From an uncultured Thermogutta sp. (GTDB taxonomy: Bacteria; Planctomycetota; Planctomycetia; Pirellulales; Thermoguttaceae), in NCBI GenBank assembly GCA_937128505.1, contig CAKZMM010000059.1, forward strand, positions 27,031 through 91,030: a DNA stretch of 64,000 bases, written 5' to 3'. The notes under the pieces were generated by a model, which was not told the DNA's origin, searched no databases, and saw only the letters and a program-made list of their open reading frames with translations. Below are positions 19,176 through 28,960 of this stretch, in pieces (the first letter of the stretch is position 1; the number at the start of each line of letters is the position of its first letter). Both the position numbers and the translations under genes were made by a program.

Positions 19176-19683
19176 CTTCCGGAGGCAAACTCAACGCCGA
19201 CGTCGGAACCGGCCCCCTAATTCCCGGAGAGCTTCCGAAGCAAATTCCGGAGTCTTGCGAGGTTTGATTTCGCTTTCTTCGGGTCTGAATTGTCCAGGAA
19301 GGTCGGATTAATTTAAAGAATCTGGATTAATTTAAAGAATCCGTGGTAAGCCCGACTGAAGAGGGTTGCGGCTTAAATGGGCTTGTGCATACGGCCCCGC
19401 GTTTGACAGGGATTAAATCCAGCTTCGCTTTTTAATCGACGCAAACATTAAAGGACTTTCAAGAGCACGGGGTTTATTCTGCTTCCACCACGTTTCCCGC
19501 TTGATACGAGGTTTCTTGCTTGTTATGTCGGAGGTTATCGGAGAGCGTGGTATCGGGGCGCTGAATAGGCAAGGTGATTTGTCATGAAGTGCGTGGCGTA
19601 ATTTCTTCTAAACTGCGAAGAAAACGGGCAATTTCTTCTAGAGCGCAGGGAAGACGGGAGGAAAGCTTTTAGGAGATTTCCAG
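19176..19683. other. Spacer with two tandem duplications upstream of the LamG gene
   Basis: It contains an 18-bp repeat (19305-19322 and 19324-19341, identical) and an imperfect repeat of period 30 (AATTTCTTCTA at 19600-19610 and 19630-19640, with related flanks) close to the next start codon. No gene is seen. Confidence 0.6.
19305..19341. repeat. Tandem 18-bp direct repeat
   Basis: GGATTAATTTAAAGAATC occurs at 19305-19322 and 19324-19341, period 19. The AT-rich unit contains TTAATTTAA-like sequence that could also act as a promoter element. Confidence 0.9.
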
Positions 19684-22600
19684 GTGAGATTCACCGTGTG
19701 CAGCCGCTTGTTTCTCCTTACGTGTCTGCTTGTGGTGTTTGTGGCTTTGGTGGACGCGCGATTGAGCCCACTTTATGGATCACAGCGGGAAGCGCGTAGC
19801 GCTTCTTCTCAGAAGGGACAAAGCGGGACTTCGGAGGTGGTCGCCCTTTGGCAGTTTTCGCCGGGGATGGAGGGCGCTGACAACTCTGGAAATGGTCACT
19901 CTCTTAAACTGCGGGGTGAATCGCGATTTGCCCCGGGGGGAAAGTCTGAATCGTGCCTGGAGTGCTTCGCGACTGAAAGCCAGAGGAATAAACCCCAAGG
20001 CGCCGTGGTGAAGAATCACCCGCGGCTGAGTCCGCCGGGGGCTTTTACGATCGAAATGTGGATAAGGCCGAAAGAGGAGATCCGACAGGTAAACCACGTC
20101 TTTCTGCTGGACAAGAAGTACTACAACTATCCAAAAGATGTACCTGAGGCAAACTGCGACTATTGCTTGTGTTTGCGGAGGGTTCAAGGCTCGCAATACC
20201 GGCTGGAGGCCCACCTTGGCTTCGGAAAGGACTCCGTTAGTTACGAATCGCAGATGTTCCCCTTGGAACCCGGCCAATGGGTACACGTAGCTTTTAGTTA
20301 CGACGGGCGAGGAACGGGCCGATTTGCCATCAATGAAAAATTTGCGGGCCGAACTCACATTTCCGATCGCGGTCCCATTACGCCTGGGAAATGGGATCTG
20401 GTCATTGGTGACCGCTACGGCAGTTTGTTCGCGCCGTTTCCGGGTTTTATCGACGAGGTGCGAATCTTAGGCAAAGTGGCAGAGTATTTTAGCGATGTGG
20501 AATTGATCGTGGTGCCGGGCACCCGAGCGGCGTTTCTTCGCGGCGAGCCGGAACCTGCCTTGCGCTTGCTGCTTGCCAATGGCCAGGACACGGAGCTGGC
20601 TGAAATGGTGGTGGAGGCCACTTTGCCCCAGGGTGAATACACCGTTACGGTGGGGAAATTGAAGCCGAGTGAGCAGAAAGAGTTTTGGCTCCCGATTGAC
20701 CCGTGGCTGCGTCCTGGGCGGTATCAAGTGCCGATGAAAGTTCGCGATCGGGAAACCGGCAAGCTACTTGCTGAGCAGGTGGTCTCATTCAACATGGTCC
20801 GGCGCCGGTTACCGAATCAAATGCCGGTTATTCTTTGGGGCACAGGAGATTTGGATCTAGTGCAAGAAATCGGCTTCACCCATCAGATTGTGCCGATGGT
20901 GGATTACGAGAGAATCTGGGAAGCCGGGGAAGTGACCGAGGCTGTTTCCCCGGGGCGGGTGAGGGATTTGGCCAACACGCTCGATGAGTACGCAGTCCGT
21001 GGTTTGGGGGCCGTTGCGTATTTGTACCCGGCTTCCTGGGTGATGCGGGAAGAAAAACTACGGGAACGCTTTCAGCGCATCGATCGTCAGGGGAAGCCGT
21101 ACTCACCGCCGAACGCGTGCGGACTTTTTCCCGAATTGAACGAATACTGCTACCGTGTTGGGGCTTCGGTGGGAAGAACATTCAAGGATTTTCCGGCGTG
21201 GGAGGCGGCGTTGATTCAATCGGAGTTACGCGACGGGACGCATGTTTGCTTTCACTCTCATGATCTCGAGGCGTTCCGTGCTCATGCGGGGTTTGAGATT
21301 CCGGAGGCGGCAACCAGTAAATGGGGCGTGAAGCACGGCTCTATCCCGGGATTCCCGAAAAATCGCGTTCTACCGAATAATGACCCCCTTTTGGTGTTTT
21401 ATCGGTGGTTTTGGTCGGAGGGGGATGGTTGGAATCGGCTTCATTCGGCAGTGCATCGCGGAATCAAGGACGAAGCTCGACCGGATGTGTGGACCTTTTT
21501 CGACCCGGCGGTCCGTACTCCCAGTATCTGGGGAAGCGGGGGTGAGGTCGATGTGATTTCACAATGGACATACACGTATCCTGATCCAATCAAAATTGGT
21601 TTGGCAACCGATGAACTAATGGCGATGGCTGAGGGGAGCGGATCGCGTCAAAAGGTTATGAAGATGACGCAAATTATTTGGTATCGCTCGCAAACGGCAC
21701 CGGAGTTGCCTGAGGATCCGGCTCGGCGTGCCGCGTGGGAGAAAGAGATCCCCGATGCTCGTTTCATCACCATTGCTCCGGATCACCTCCGCGAAGCTTT
21801 TTGGATAAAGATATCGCGGCCAATCCGTGGGATTATGTACCACGGATGGGGTTCGCTCGTGGATGCCGGACCTAATGGTTATCGGTACACCAACCCGGAG
21901 ACGAAGGAGGTCTTGTCGCAACTGATTCGCGAAGTAATTCGCCCGTTGGGACCGACGCTTCTTGCGCTAGAGGATTGCCCTGCAGATGTTGCTCTCCTCG
22001 AAAGTTTTACCGCGCAGATGTTTGCCCGGCGGGGCACATTTGGTTGGGGCAACTCGTGGGAGGCGGATATATATTTAGCGCTGCAATGGGCCCGGCTCCC
22101 ATCGCGCGTTGTCTACGAGCAAACGATCCTCGAACACGGGCTAAAACCTTATCGGGTACTCGTTCTGCCTGCCTGCGATGTTCTGCCGGAAAGTGTCGTT
22201 GCCGCCATTGGAAAATTTCAGGAGGAGGGAGGAGTTATCGTCGGCGACGAACTCCTTTGCCCCGCGATTAAACCCGATTTGGTCCTCAACCGTGTTTCGC
22301 GAACCCAACAGCCCGATAAGGACAAGGCGGCACTTCAGCAGATTGCCCGGCAACTTCGGGACTTCTTGAAGGAGCGAGGTTATTCGTGGAGTGCAGATTC
22401 ATCGAATCCGGATATTCTCGTACGCCTTCGGCGCGCCGGAAATGCACAGTACCTGTTTGTTGTCAATGACCGGCGAACCTTCGGCAACTATGTGGGGCAT
22501 CATGGTCGCGTCATGGAGATGGGAGTTCCCATCGCTGGTGAAGTCTCCGTGCTCCGGGCCGGTGGTGTGGTTTACGACTTGCTAAAGGGGCAACCTGTTC

Positions 22601-22983
22601 CGGCAAAATCGGCCGGTGGTCGACTCCAATGGAATGTGGAACTTGGGTCCGGCCAAGGCACACTATTCATGATCGTTGGGGAGCCGATCCACACCGTTCG
22701 ACTAACTGCACCGCCGGTTGGGGACCGGGGGAAAATCGTCCCGTTGAGAATCGCCGTTGTGGGAGCGAAAGAAAAACCCGTGGATGCCGCCGTACCCGTG
22801 GAGGTGCAGATCGTCGGTCCGGATGGGGAGCTTGCGGAACCAAGCGGCTTCTACGCGACGCAAGCTGGCGAGCTAGAAATTCTCTGGCAGGTTGCGACAA
22901 ACGAAACACTGGGCCCGTGGCGGGTACAGGTGCGTGAGCTGGCTTCGGGGAAAGAGGCGAAATTTCAAGTCGCGATCCGCTGA
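19684..22983 (+). CDS. Secreted LamG-domain protein with glycosidase-like barrel and trimerisation-like domain
   Basis: A 1099-aa protein. GTG start at 19684 with AGGAG about 12 nt upstream. Residues about 5-25 form a signal peptide. Residues about 55-260 are a LamG/concanavalin-like domain (GAFTIEMWIRP, GQWVHVAFSYDG and FPGFIDEVRIL are typical). A bacterial Ig-like stretch follows, then a long TIM-barrel-like region (about 380-800), and a segment resembling the beta-galactosidase trimerisation (GATase-like) fold at about 820-950 (YRVLVLPACDVLPESVVAAI). The overall plan resembles GH42-like or uncharacterised planctomycete glycosidases, but I cannot assign a family or catalytic pair. Probable role: extracellular polysaccharide breakdown. 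The porin gene lies downstream. Confidence 0.75.
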   Translation: MRFTVCSRLFLLTCLLVVFVALVDARLSPLYGSQREARSASSQKGQSGTSEVVALWQFSPGMEGADNSGNGHSLKLRGESRFAPGGKSESCLECFATESQRNKPQGAVVKNHPRLSPPGAFTIEMWIRPKEEIRQVNHVFLLDKKYYNYPKDVPEANCDYCLCLRRVQGSQYRLEAHLGFGKDSVSYESQMFPLEPGQWVHVAFSYDGRGTGRFAINEKFAGRTHISDRGPITPGKWDLVIGDRYGSLFAPFPGFIDEVRILGKVAEYFSDVELIVVPGTRAAFLRGEPEPALRLLLANGQDTELAEMVVEATLPQGEYTVTVGKLKPSEQKEFWLPIDPWLRPGRYQVPMKVRDRETGKLLAEQVVSFNMVRRRLPNQMPVILWGTGDLDLVQEIGFTHQIVPMVDYERIWEAGEVTEAVSPGRVRDLANTLDEYAVRGLGAVAYLYPASWVMREEKLRERFQRIDRQGKPYSPPNACGLFPELNEYCYRVGASVGRTFKDFPAWEAALIQSELRDGTHVCFHSHDLEAFRAHAGFEIPEAATSKWGVKHGSIPGFPKNRVLPNNDPLLVFYRWFWSEGDGWNRLHSAVHRGIKDEARPDVWTFFDPAVRTPSIWGSGGEVDVISQWTYTYPDPIKIGLATDELMAMAEGSGSRQKVMKMTQIIWYRSQTAPELPEDPARRAAWEKEIPDARFITIAPDHLREAFWIKISRPIRGIMYHGWGSLVDAGPNGYRYTNPETKEVLSQLIREVIRPLGPTLLALEDCPADVALLESFTAQMFARRGTFGWGNSWEADIYLALQWARLPSRVVYEQTILEHGLKPYRVLVLPACDVLPESVVAAIGKFQEEGGVIVGDELLCPAIKPDLVLNRVSRTQQPDKDKAALQQIARQLRDFLKERGYSWSADSSNPDILVRLRRAGNAQYLFVVNDRRTFGNYVGHHGRVMEMGVPIAGEVSVLRAGGVVYDLLKGQPVPAKSAGGRLQWNVELGSGQGTLFMIVGEPIHTVRLTAPPVGDRGKIVPLRIAVVGAKEKPVDAAVPVEVQIVGPDGELAEPSGFYATQAGELEILWQVATNETLGPWRVQVRELASGKEAKFQVAIR

Positions 22984-23732
22984 AAAGGTGCGGTCCTCTG
23001 GTACACGATTCGGCAGGGCGAAAGATCATTAACGGGGTGAGGGATCCCGGAGCCCCGTGTCTTCGCGAAGGCTTCTTCTCGCTGTTAATGGCTCGACTTT
23101 TTGCTGCTATTTTCGGTGAGATTCTTTCCCGCTGTTATTGGCGAGATTTTTCCCGGAAGCTACGGATCTTGCTCAATGTGCCGAAGAAGCACGGGGCTTC
23201 CTAACGGTAGCTCCCGAATTCATCGGAACACCGTTGAAAAATGTCGACTCTCAAAATCGGGCTGCCCGGCAACGAAATTAGCCCCGTTATTCATGGGAAT
23301 ACCTTTGAAACATTTCGACCCACGGGGTTTGCGGGCTGATTCCTTTTCAGTCCGGCGACCCCTATTCAATCCGGCGACTCCTATCGTGCCGCAAAAGATG
23401 CTTATCCTCCCCTTGCCCTCCCAGAAAAAGGAGCAGCTTTCATTCTCCAGATCTGAAAAACGAGCAGCTTTCGTTGCTGGCGGGTAGGGTCGACAATCGA
23501 GTAGCGATTGTGCGTAATTTGCCGGCAAAGCCCCAGATTTGGGTTTCACCCTTTGCGGAAACTCCGCCAGGGAAACTCTGCTTCCTAATTAGGGAATGAT
23601 CCTGCCGCCGATGAGGCAAATAGGAGGAAGTGGAAAGTTAGGAGGCTTTCCTCTTAATCCTATTTTGTGGGCCACAGTATTTTATTCTTGCTGTGTGGAC
23701 CCTCGTATTCCCTTTATGTCAGCGAGGCGGTC
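22984..23732. other. Spacer built largely of diverged short tandem repeats
   Basis: A 749-bp gap. It holds a 6-bp-arm hairpin (ACGGGG 23032-23037, CCCCGT 23053-23058) just after the LamG gene. It also holds several imperfect duplications: 23221-23248 with 23292-23319 (23/28), 23348-23365 with 23367-23384, and the GAAAAA(G/C)GAGCAGCTTTC units at 23424 and 23455. No gene is supported. Confidence 0.6.
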
Positions 23733-25646
23733 ATGTTTCGAATGCACGGATTGGCGTACTCGCGCCTGGCACGGGTGTCGGCAGGGACACTCCTGGGGGT
23801 TCTCGCAAGCTTGGCCGGCCTTTCGGGGAGGCTTGCTTTTCCACAACAGGAGCTTGGGCCGGCCGCACCGCTTTATGCCGATTCTTTTTTATCGAATCCG
23901 AATTTCTCCTATGGCTCGAATTCCGAAAGATATTTGCCCGCGCCTTGCACCCGCTGTGCGCGGCAAAGTTTGAGTAGGCCGGGTGATTCTTCGGCGCCAC
24001 TGTCGGATTATCCTTCGGCTAGGCTTTATCGGTCAGCTCCACTGCCGCCACCGATCTGGGATGCGGCTTACGATCGAGATCATTCCGCGGAAAGCCGGGA
24101 GTATCCGGATCCGACTTTCAATTCACTGCAAGGTCCGTTTGTTGATGCTGGTCTAATCGGTTCTGAGAGCCATGAAGGGGCAGACCGAGAAAGGGAACAT
24201 GAAGCTTCCGAGACCTCGAACGCTTCGGGGACAACAGTATCGCGGTCCATAGAAGCCCCGCCGTCTGACACGAAAAAAGCCGAAGCGCCGAAATCAAGCC
24301 CCCCTGTGTGTGACGAGAAAAAACGCAAGGAGCTTGCGCAAAAAGTTGCGAGTTCTCATAAAGGCGTGTTTTTTGAAAACGACTTCCGTTACCTCGAAGA
24401 TCCTTGTTATACCGACTGGCATTTCGGTGATTTGCTTAAACGCCATTACATCCTCTCGGGGGTGGTTTTGGATATCGGTGGGCAGTACCGCCTCCGTCAG
24501 CACAGTGAGCAGAACATGCGGGGACTGGGCCTGACGGGAATTGACGACGATTTCCTGCTTCAAAGGTTTCGCCTTTACGGTGACGTGAAGGCGGGAGATT
24601 GGTTCCGCTTTTATGCGGAGTTTCTGGATGCTCAAAGCAATTTTGAGGATTTCGCCCCGCGAGCCATCGAGGAAAACCGAGCCGATATGCTCAACCTTTT
24701 TGGCGATGTCCGGCTTTGGGCCGGATGTCGCGGAGAGCTTTGGGCCCGAATCGGCCGTCAGGAATTGCTTTATGGAGCCCAACGATTTATTTCGCCTCTG
24801 GACTGGGCCAATACCCGACGAAACTTTGAAGGCTATAAGCTTTACTGGAAAGGAGAGGCGTGGAATGTGGATGCCTTTTGGGTGCGGCCGGTGGTCGTCG
24901 ATAGGGAGCGTTTCGATTCGCCGGACCAAAGCCAAGAATTTATGGGCATCTATGCCTCCACCAAGCACATCAAGCCTCACACGATAGACCTTTATTACTT
25001 GCGTTACCTAGAAACGGATGATCGGCCTCTTGCGGTCAATTTTGAATTCGATACGTTGGGGGCTCGGTGGCTTGGTGAATGGGATATTTGGCTTGCGGAA
25101 TTGGAAGCCGCGGTCCAGTGGGGGGAATACGATCGGCAAGATCATCTGGCGGGGATGTACACTGCTGGTTTGGGGCGCAAATTCCCGCAGTTGGCCTGGG
25201 AACCGATCGTATGGGTTTACTACGATTGGGCCTCCGGTGACGAAACACCGGGAAACGGATTCCACCATCTGTTCCCGTTGGGCCATCGATATCTGGGATG
25301 GATGGATCTTTTCGGACGCCGAAACATTCAAGATGTAAATCTGCTGCTTACGCTCCAACCCCACAAGAATTTAAAGCTGTTTCTGTGGCATCACATCTTG
25401 TTCCTGGAAGATACCGACGATGTTCCTTACGGCGTGACCATGAGGCCGCTGGCGAGCGCACCAGGTGGTGACCGGTATTTGGGTCAGGAGCTCGATCTAG
25501 CGCTCGATTGGTCGATCACGCCACGGACCAATATGTTATGGGGCTATTCACATTTCTTCGCAGGAGATTTTTTCGAGACAAATCCGACGGTGCCCTATTC
25601 TGATGATGCGGATTTCTTCTACACTCAGTTTACGGTGAACTTCTGA
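23733..25646 (+). CDS. Outer-membrane porin, alginate-export (AlgE-like) family
   Basis: 637 aa from the ATG at 23733, chosen because GAGG precedes it and a signal peptide (about 10-35) follows; a GTG at 23667 would add 22 residues. Residues about 85-215 are a low-complexity Ser/Pro/Glu-rich region. From about residue 230 to the end, alternating aromatic and polar strands (FRFYAEFLDAQSN, LWARIGRQELLYGAQRFI, FFYTQFTVNF at the C-terminus) match the Alginate_exp beta-barrel family. The final Phe is typical of outer-membrane barrels. It likely passes oligosaccharides or similar anions and fits with the secreted LamG protein encoded upstream. Confidence 0.85.
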   Translation: MFRMHGLAYSRLARVSAGTLLGVLASLAGLSGRLAFPQQELGPAAPLYADSFLSNPNFSYGSNSERYLPAPCTRCARQSLSRPGDSSAPLSDYPSARLYRSAPLPPPIWDAAYDRDHSAESREYPDPTFNSLQGPFVDAGLIGSESHEGADREREHEASETSNASGTTVSRSIEAPPSDTKKAEAPKSSPPVCDEKKRKELAQKVASSHKGVFFENDFRYLEDPCYTDWHFGDLLKRHYILSGVVLDIGGQYRLRQHSEQNMRGLGLTGIDDDFLLQRFRLYGDVKAGDWFRFYAEFLDAQSNFEDFAPRAIEENRADMLNLFGDVRLWAGCRGELWARIGRQELLYGAQRFISPLDWANTRRNFEGYKLYWKGEAWNVDAFWVRPVVVDRERFDSPDQSQEFMGIYASTKHIKPHTIDLYYLRYLETDDRPLAVNFEFDTLGARWLGEWDIWLAELEAAVQWGEYDRQDHLAGMYTAGLGRKFPQLAWEPIVWVYYDWASGDETPGNGFHHLFPLGHRYLGWMDLFGRRNIQDVNLLLTLQPHKNLKLFLWHHILFLEDTDDVPYGVTMRPLASAPGGDRYLGQELDLALDWSITPRTNMLWGYSHFFAGDFFETNPTVPYSDDADFFYTQFTVNF

Positions 25647-26430
25647 AGCGGGGCGAGCTTTCTGCCGTGCGAACCTAGAGAATGAGAGAATACTAGAGAA
25701 TGAGAGAATACCGGTCTAAGCCGTTCACGGCACCCTACGCAGAGTTTTCTCCCGCAGAAACGCAGAGGGTACCTCGGTTACGCAAAAGACTCGTGGCATG
25801 GCCGGCTCCCTTCTGCGTGCGATCCTAGTGGAATGATTGACAAGCGCGGCGATCGAAAACTGCTGTCGGGTCTTCGAAAACACCCTCTTCAGGGAAGAGG
25901 ATAGGCCTTCGGAATTTGGCAAAGTCTCATCTTGTGTTTAATGTTCGGGGCATGGGTGTGTCGGAGGAGGTCAGCGCTCTCATGGGTTCGGGGCCGTCGA
26001 ATCTCGCCCATTTTACCGAAGCGGTAAGAGCGCAGTTGGCCGGCAAAGCTTTATGAACCTCTCAAAATTGCCTTGTCTTTTCAGCTTTTATCTATCCCTT
26101 CGCCTTGAGATGATGAACTGATCGCTTCTCGCTCAGATGCTCAAAGTGGCGAAAACTTTGGCGGAAGCTCCTAGAAAGCCCGAAAAAATTCTTCTTGAAC
26201 TATTTTGACAAAGGCTCGCCGCGCCTTTTAGGTTGGGTGTATCCAGGGCGTGAGAATTCTTTGTGAAGAGGGCTGCAATTCGAATTCAGGCGTGCGATTG
26301 ACCTAGGGGCTGAAATTTCGAGGCGAAGGGGTTCTCCGGCACGCCATTTGTGGTAGAGGGGCTAGGGGCCTCAATTCGGAACGAGGGCTGATCGCGATCC
26401 AATGTCGCTAAGTCGTGTAAGGAAGAGGTT
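25647..26430. other. Spacer upstream of the CRISPR effector module
   Basis: A 784-bp gap with an 18-bp perfect tandem repeat at 25676-25711. No CRISPR repeats, cas6 or leader-like sequence is present. It presumably holds the promoter of the cas10 operon. Confidence 0.55.
25676..25711. repeat. Perfect tandem 18-bp repeat
   Basis: TAGAGAATGAGAGAATAC is present twice without a gap (25676-25693 and 25694-25711), 30 bp after the porin stop codon. Confidence 0.92.
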
Positions 26431-26937
26431 ATGGGCGAAGACCGCTTTCTTGCTCTTTTCGATATTCCCGGCGTAAAGCAGTACGTCTTTGGGACCGATC
26501 CCCTCGTCGAAATCCGCGGGGCAAGTGCGCTTCTCAGTCACCTGAATCGCACGGTGATGAAAAAGGAACTGCAAGAGGCATTGGTCGGAGCAACGGTAGA
26601 CTGCGTGTTTGCTGGGGGCGGTGCCGCTCAGTTCTTGGTGGTGGGTACCAACCTCGCGGCGTTAGAGGACGCCTGCCGGAGGGTGGTTCGGGCCCTACGA
26701 ATGGAGACGGCCGGCGAAGTGAGCCCGGTTTTCGGATGCGCCGCTTGGCCGGACGGGAGCGATTATCCGTCGGTTCTGGATGAGGCTTATTTTCGACTTC
26801 GAGTGAGGAGAGAAGTGCCGACCACTCCTCGAGTTTTGCCCACGGCCCCTGTGATGGCGGAGTGTCAATCGGCGGCGTATTTGCCTGGGGTTGCCAGGGA
26901 AAGAGAGCCCGAGGGAGAAGTCGTCCTTCTTTACTGA
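26431..26937 (+). pseudogene. cas10: Cas10 (type III), N-terminal part of a frame-broken gene
   Basis: A 168-codon frame starting at ATG 26431, with GGAAGAGG just upstream. It encodes the N-terminus typical of HD-less Cas10/Cmr2 proteins: LALFDIPGVKQYVFGTDPL followed by EIRGASALLSHLNR (residues about 7-40), then a palm-like domain. No HD nuclease domain precedes it. The frame stops at 26935 in the middle of what should be a cysteine-containing linker. The expected continuation, DACRRKRQYARHAQ with GVWGRWMEHL, is found in the next frame (about 26927-27020), and the rest in the third frame. Two extra single bases would explain this. As sequenced, only a truncated and presumably inactive fragment is made. 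Confidence 0.8.
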
Positions 26938-28127
26938 TGCGTGTCGAAGAAAGCGACAATATGCTCGGCATGCACAGCATTCGGGCGTTTGGGGGAGGTG
27001 GATGGAGCATCTGGCCCCGGGGGCGCATATGGGTCGAACCGAAGCAATGGGATAGGCTCCGCTGCAAAACCTTGGCCCACATTCCGAAAGCTAGTGGCCG
27101 GAAGGGGGAGATAGCGCTGGTATACGCCGACGGTAATGCGATGGGCAAGCGGATCCGTCAGCTCCGGTCGCCGGAAGCTTTCCGGTATTTTGCTCGGGTG
27201 GTGGATGATAGTATCCATGAAGCGTGTTTCGCCGCGCTAGAGTCCGTGTGTAGAAAAGAAATTGAAAACATCGTCAATTGGGTGGATCGCACGACCCGTA
27301 AATCTCAAGCGGATGCAACCGAGGGGGAAGACTCAGCAAATGCCGATCGAAGTCGGCCGATGCTTCATGCGGATATCTTATTGCTCGGTGGAGACGATTT
27401 GCTCGTGGTTTTGCCTGCGGAGCAAGGGCTGGCGTTTGCAAGGTTGGTAGCGGAAAATTTCCGGGAACTAACAGCCCAGAAAATGTCGAGTCTCCCGGAT
27501 CCTTCACTGCAAGAGGCTTTTGGCGACGAGCATTGGCGAGAGGGCTTTACGGTTTCATGTGGGGTGGCGTTCGCCAAAGGTGATTATCCCGTGTATCTTT
27601 TGTTGAATTTGGCAGAGGAACTTTTGCGTAGTGCGAAGACCGCTGGATCCGCCGAGGTAAACGGAACGCGCGGGCAGAAACCTGCGATCACTTGGGGCAT
27701 AGACTTTCATAAAGTCACTTCCGCTAATACACATGCTCTTTCGTATGTTCGGAAAAAGGTCTACTACGTTGATTCGCCCTTGCCGCGGACGCTGCGGCCT
27801 TTGGATAGCCAGGGGATGGAGCGACTGAAAAAAGCGGCGGAGCGTCTGAAACAGGGGAGATTGCCGGGCAGCAAGTTAAATGAGTTTTGGGAAGCGGCCC
27901 TTCATCCCAATCCCCATCAAGCACAATTGGCTGTCAAGGAGGTGTTCGCGCGGTGCCGTACCATCAACGAGAGACGTGCTGTTTGGGAGGCAACAGAGCA
28001 ATTGTGTCCGCCGGGCTGGACGATGGAATTTCCAATTTTGCGATCCAGCAAAGGCAATGGAGAACCAAGACGTGTTTTGCCTATTGCAGATTTGATCGAA
28101 GTCTGTGAGCTCTTAGATTTAGATTAG
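26862..28127 (+). pseudogene. cas10: Cas10 palm domain with GGDD cyclase motif, C-terminal part of a frame-broken gene
   Basis: Authentic Cas10 sequence in this frame begins near 27024 (RIWVEPKQWDRLRCKTL), although the frame is open from 26862. It includes RKGEIALVYADGNAMGKRI and LLLGGDDLLVVLP, with the GGDD at 27387-27398. GGDD is the site that makes cyclic oligoadenylates in active type III systems. The usual C-terminal helical domain follows and the frame ends with TAG at 28127. The catalytic motif is intact, so loss of function would come only from the two upstream frame breaks (about 26920-26935 and at the CCCCGGGGG run 27015-27023). Independent translation from an internal start such as ATG 26937 is possible but would lack the N-terminal palm. 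Confidence 0.82.
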
Positions 28128-28192
28128 ATATGGGCAAGTCTGGACAACCAGGTTAGCGTGGCATCATTTGCGGGCGGAGGATTTCGGAGATC

Positions 28193-28942
28193 ATGAAACC
28201 TCAGCGGCTGCACATTAGGTTTGAGATTTGTTGGCACGGGCCTTGGCATGTGGGAAGTGGCTACTCTTTGGGGGCCATCGACCGGACGGTGCAGCGCATG
28301 GGGGGCACAGGAGGTAAGCCTTTTGTGCCTGGGTCGGAGATCAAGGGTGTGCTGCGGCATCAGTGCGAGCGCTTAGCCGCCGCATGTGGCTTGCGCACCG
28401 TGGATCCTCATGCGGTCAGCCAAAGTCAGCAAGAAAAGATAGTCCGACATTTCGTCCCCCTGGCAGAATCGCCGCTAGTGGTCGATCGCTTGTTTGGGAG
28501 CCGCTTTCAGGGGGAATGTCTTTTCATCGACCATGCTTTACCTGCGGAAGATTCAGAGATTTTAACCGGCAGTATCACTCGTACCGCGATCGACCGGGTT
28601 ACAGGGACGGTGAAAAAAGGCCACCTTTTTTGCACGGAGCAAGTGTCGGGTGCCGGTGTGCGAATGAGCTCTGAACTGAATGCTTTTCATCCCGCGGGTG
28701 TGCTGACCCAAGAATCGGAGACAGCTTTCCCCCTGGAATATGCCCTGTTGGTGGCAGGGTTACTGAGCATTGAAAGCTTCGGAGGTGATAAAAGTTGTGG
28801 GACTGGCCGATGCCGGATCGAAATTCGGGAGATCCTTTGGAATGACGAATCGCTTTCGGTGGACGAGGCTTTGAAGAGCTTCGCTGAGCAGGGGAGCGAC
28901 TGGAGCGCCTGGCTTGAAATGTGTCGGGAGGGAACAGGCTAA
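28193..28942 (+). CDS. Cas7-like RAMP protein (Csm3/Cmr4 type), type III effector backbone
   Basis: A 249-aa RAMP protein. It begins with a beta-strand and the segment WHVGSGYSLGAID (Asp30 aligns with the Csm3/Cmr4 catalytic aspartate). The RAMP hallmark KPFVPGSEIKGVLRHQ (about 42-57) follows, and GGDKSCGTGRCRIEI near the C-terminus is the glycine-rich loop. Cas7 subunits coat the guide RNA and cut bound target RNA. GGAGA precedes the ATG at 28193. It lies 65 bp after the cas10 stop and 18 bp before csx10, so they are probably co-transcribed. Confidence 0.88.
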   Translation: MKPQRLHIRFEICWHGPWHVGSGYSLGAIDRTVQRMGGTGGKPFVPGSEIKGVLRHQCERLAAACGLRTVDPHAVSQSQQEKIVRHFVPLAESPLVVDRLFGSRFQGECLFIDHALPAEDSEILTGSITRTAIDRVTGTVKKGHLFCTEQVSGAGVRMSSELNAFHPAGVLTQESETAFPLEYALLVAGLLSIESFGGDKSCGTGRCRIEIREILWNDESLSVDEALKSFAEQGSDWSAWLEMCREGTG

Positions 28943-28960
28943 AGGGTCGGAGAGGTATTC

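Noticed and set aside
25647..26430. CRISPR array upstream of the effector genes
   Set aside because: The only repeats are one 18-bp pair without spacers; no repeated 28-37 bp units separated by unique sequence occur here or elsewhere in the window.
26910..27030. Programmed frameshifting in cas10
   Set aside because: Two separate +1 shifts would be needed and no slippery site plus stimulatory structure was evident; lesion or sequencing error fits better.
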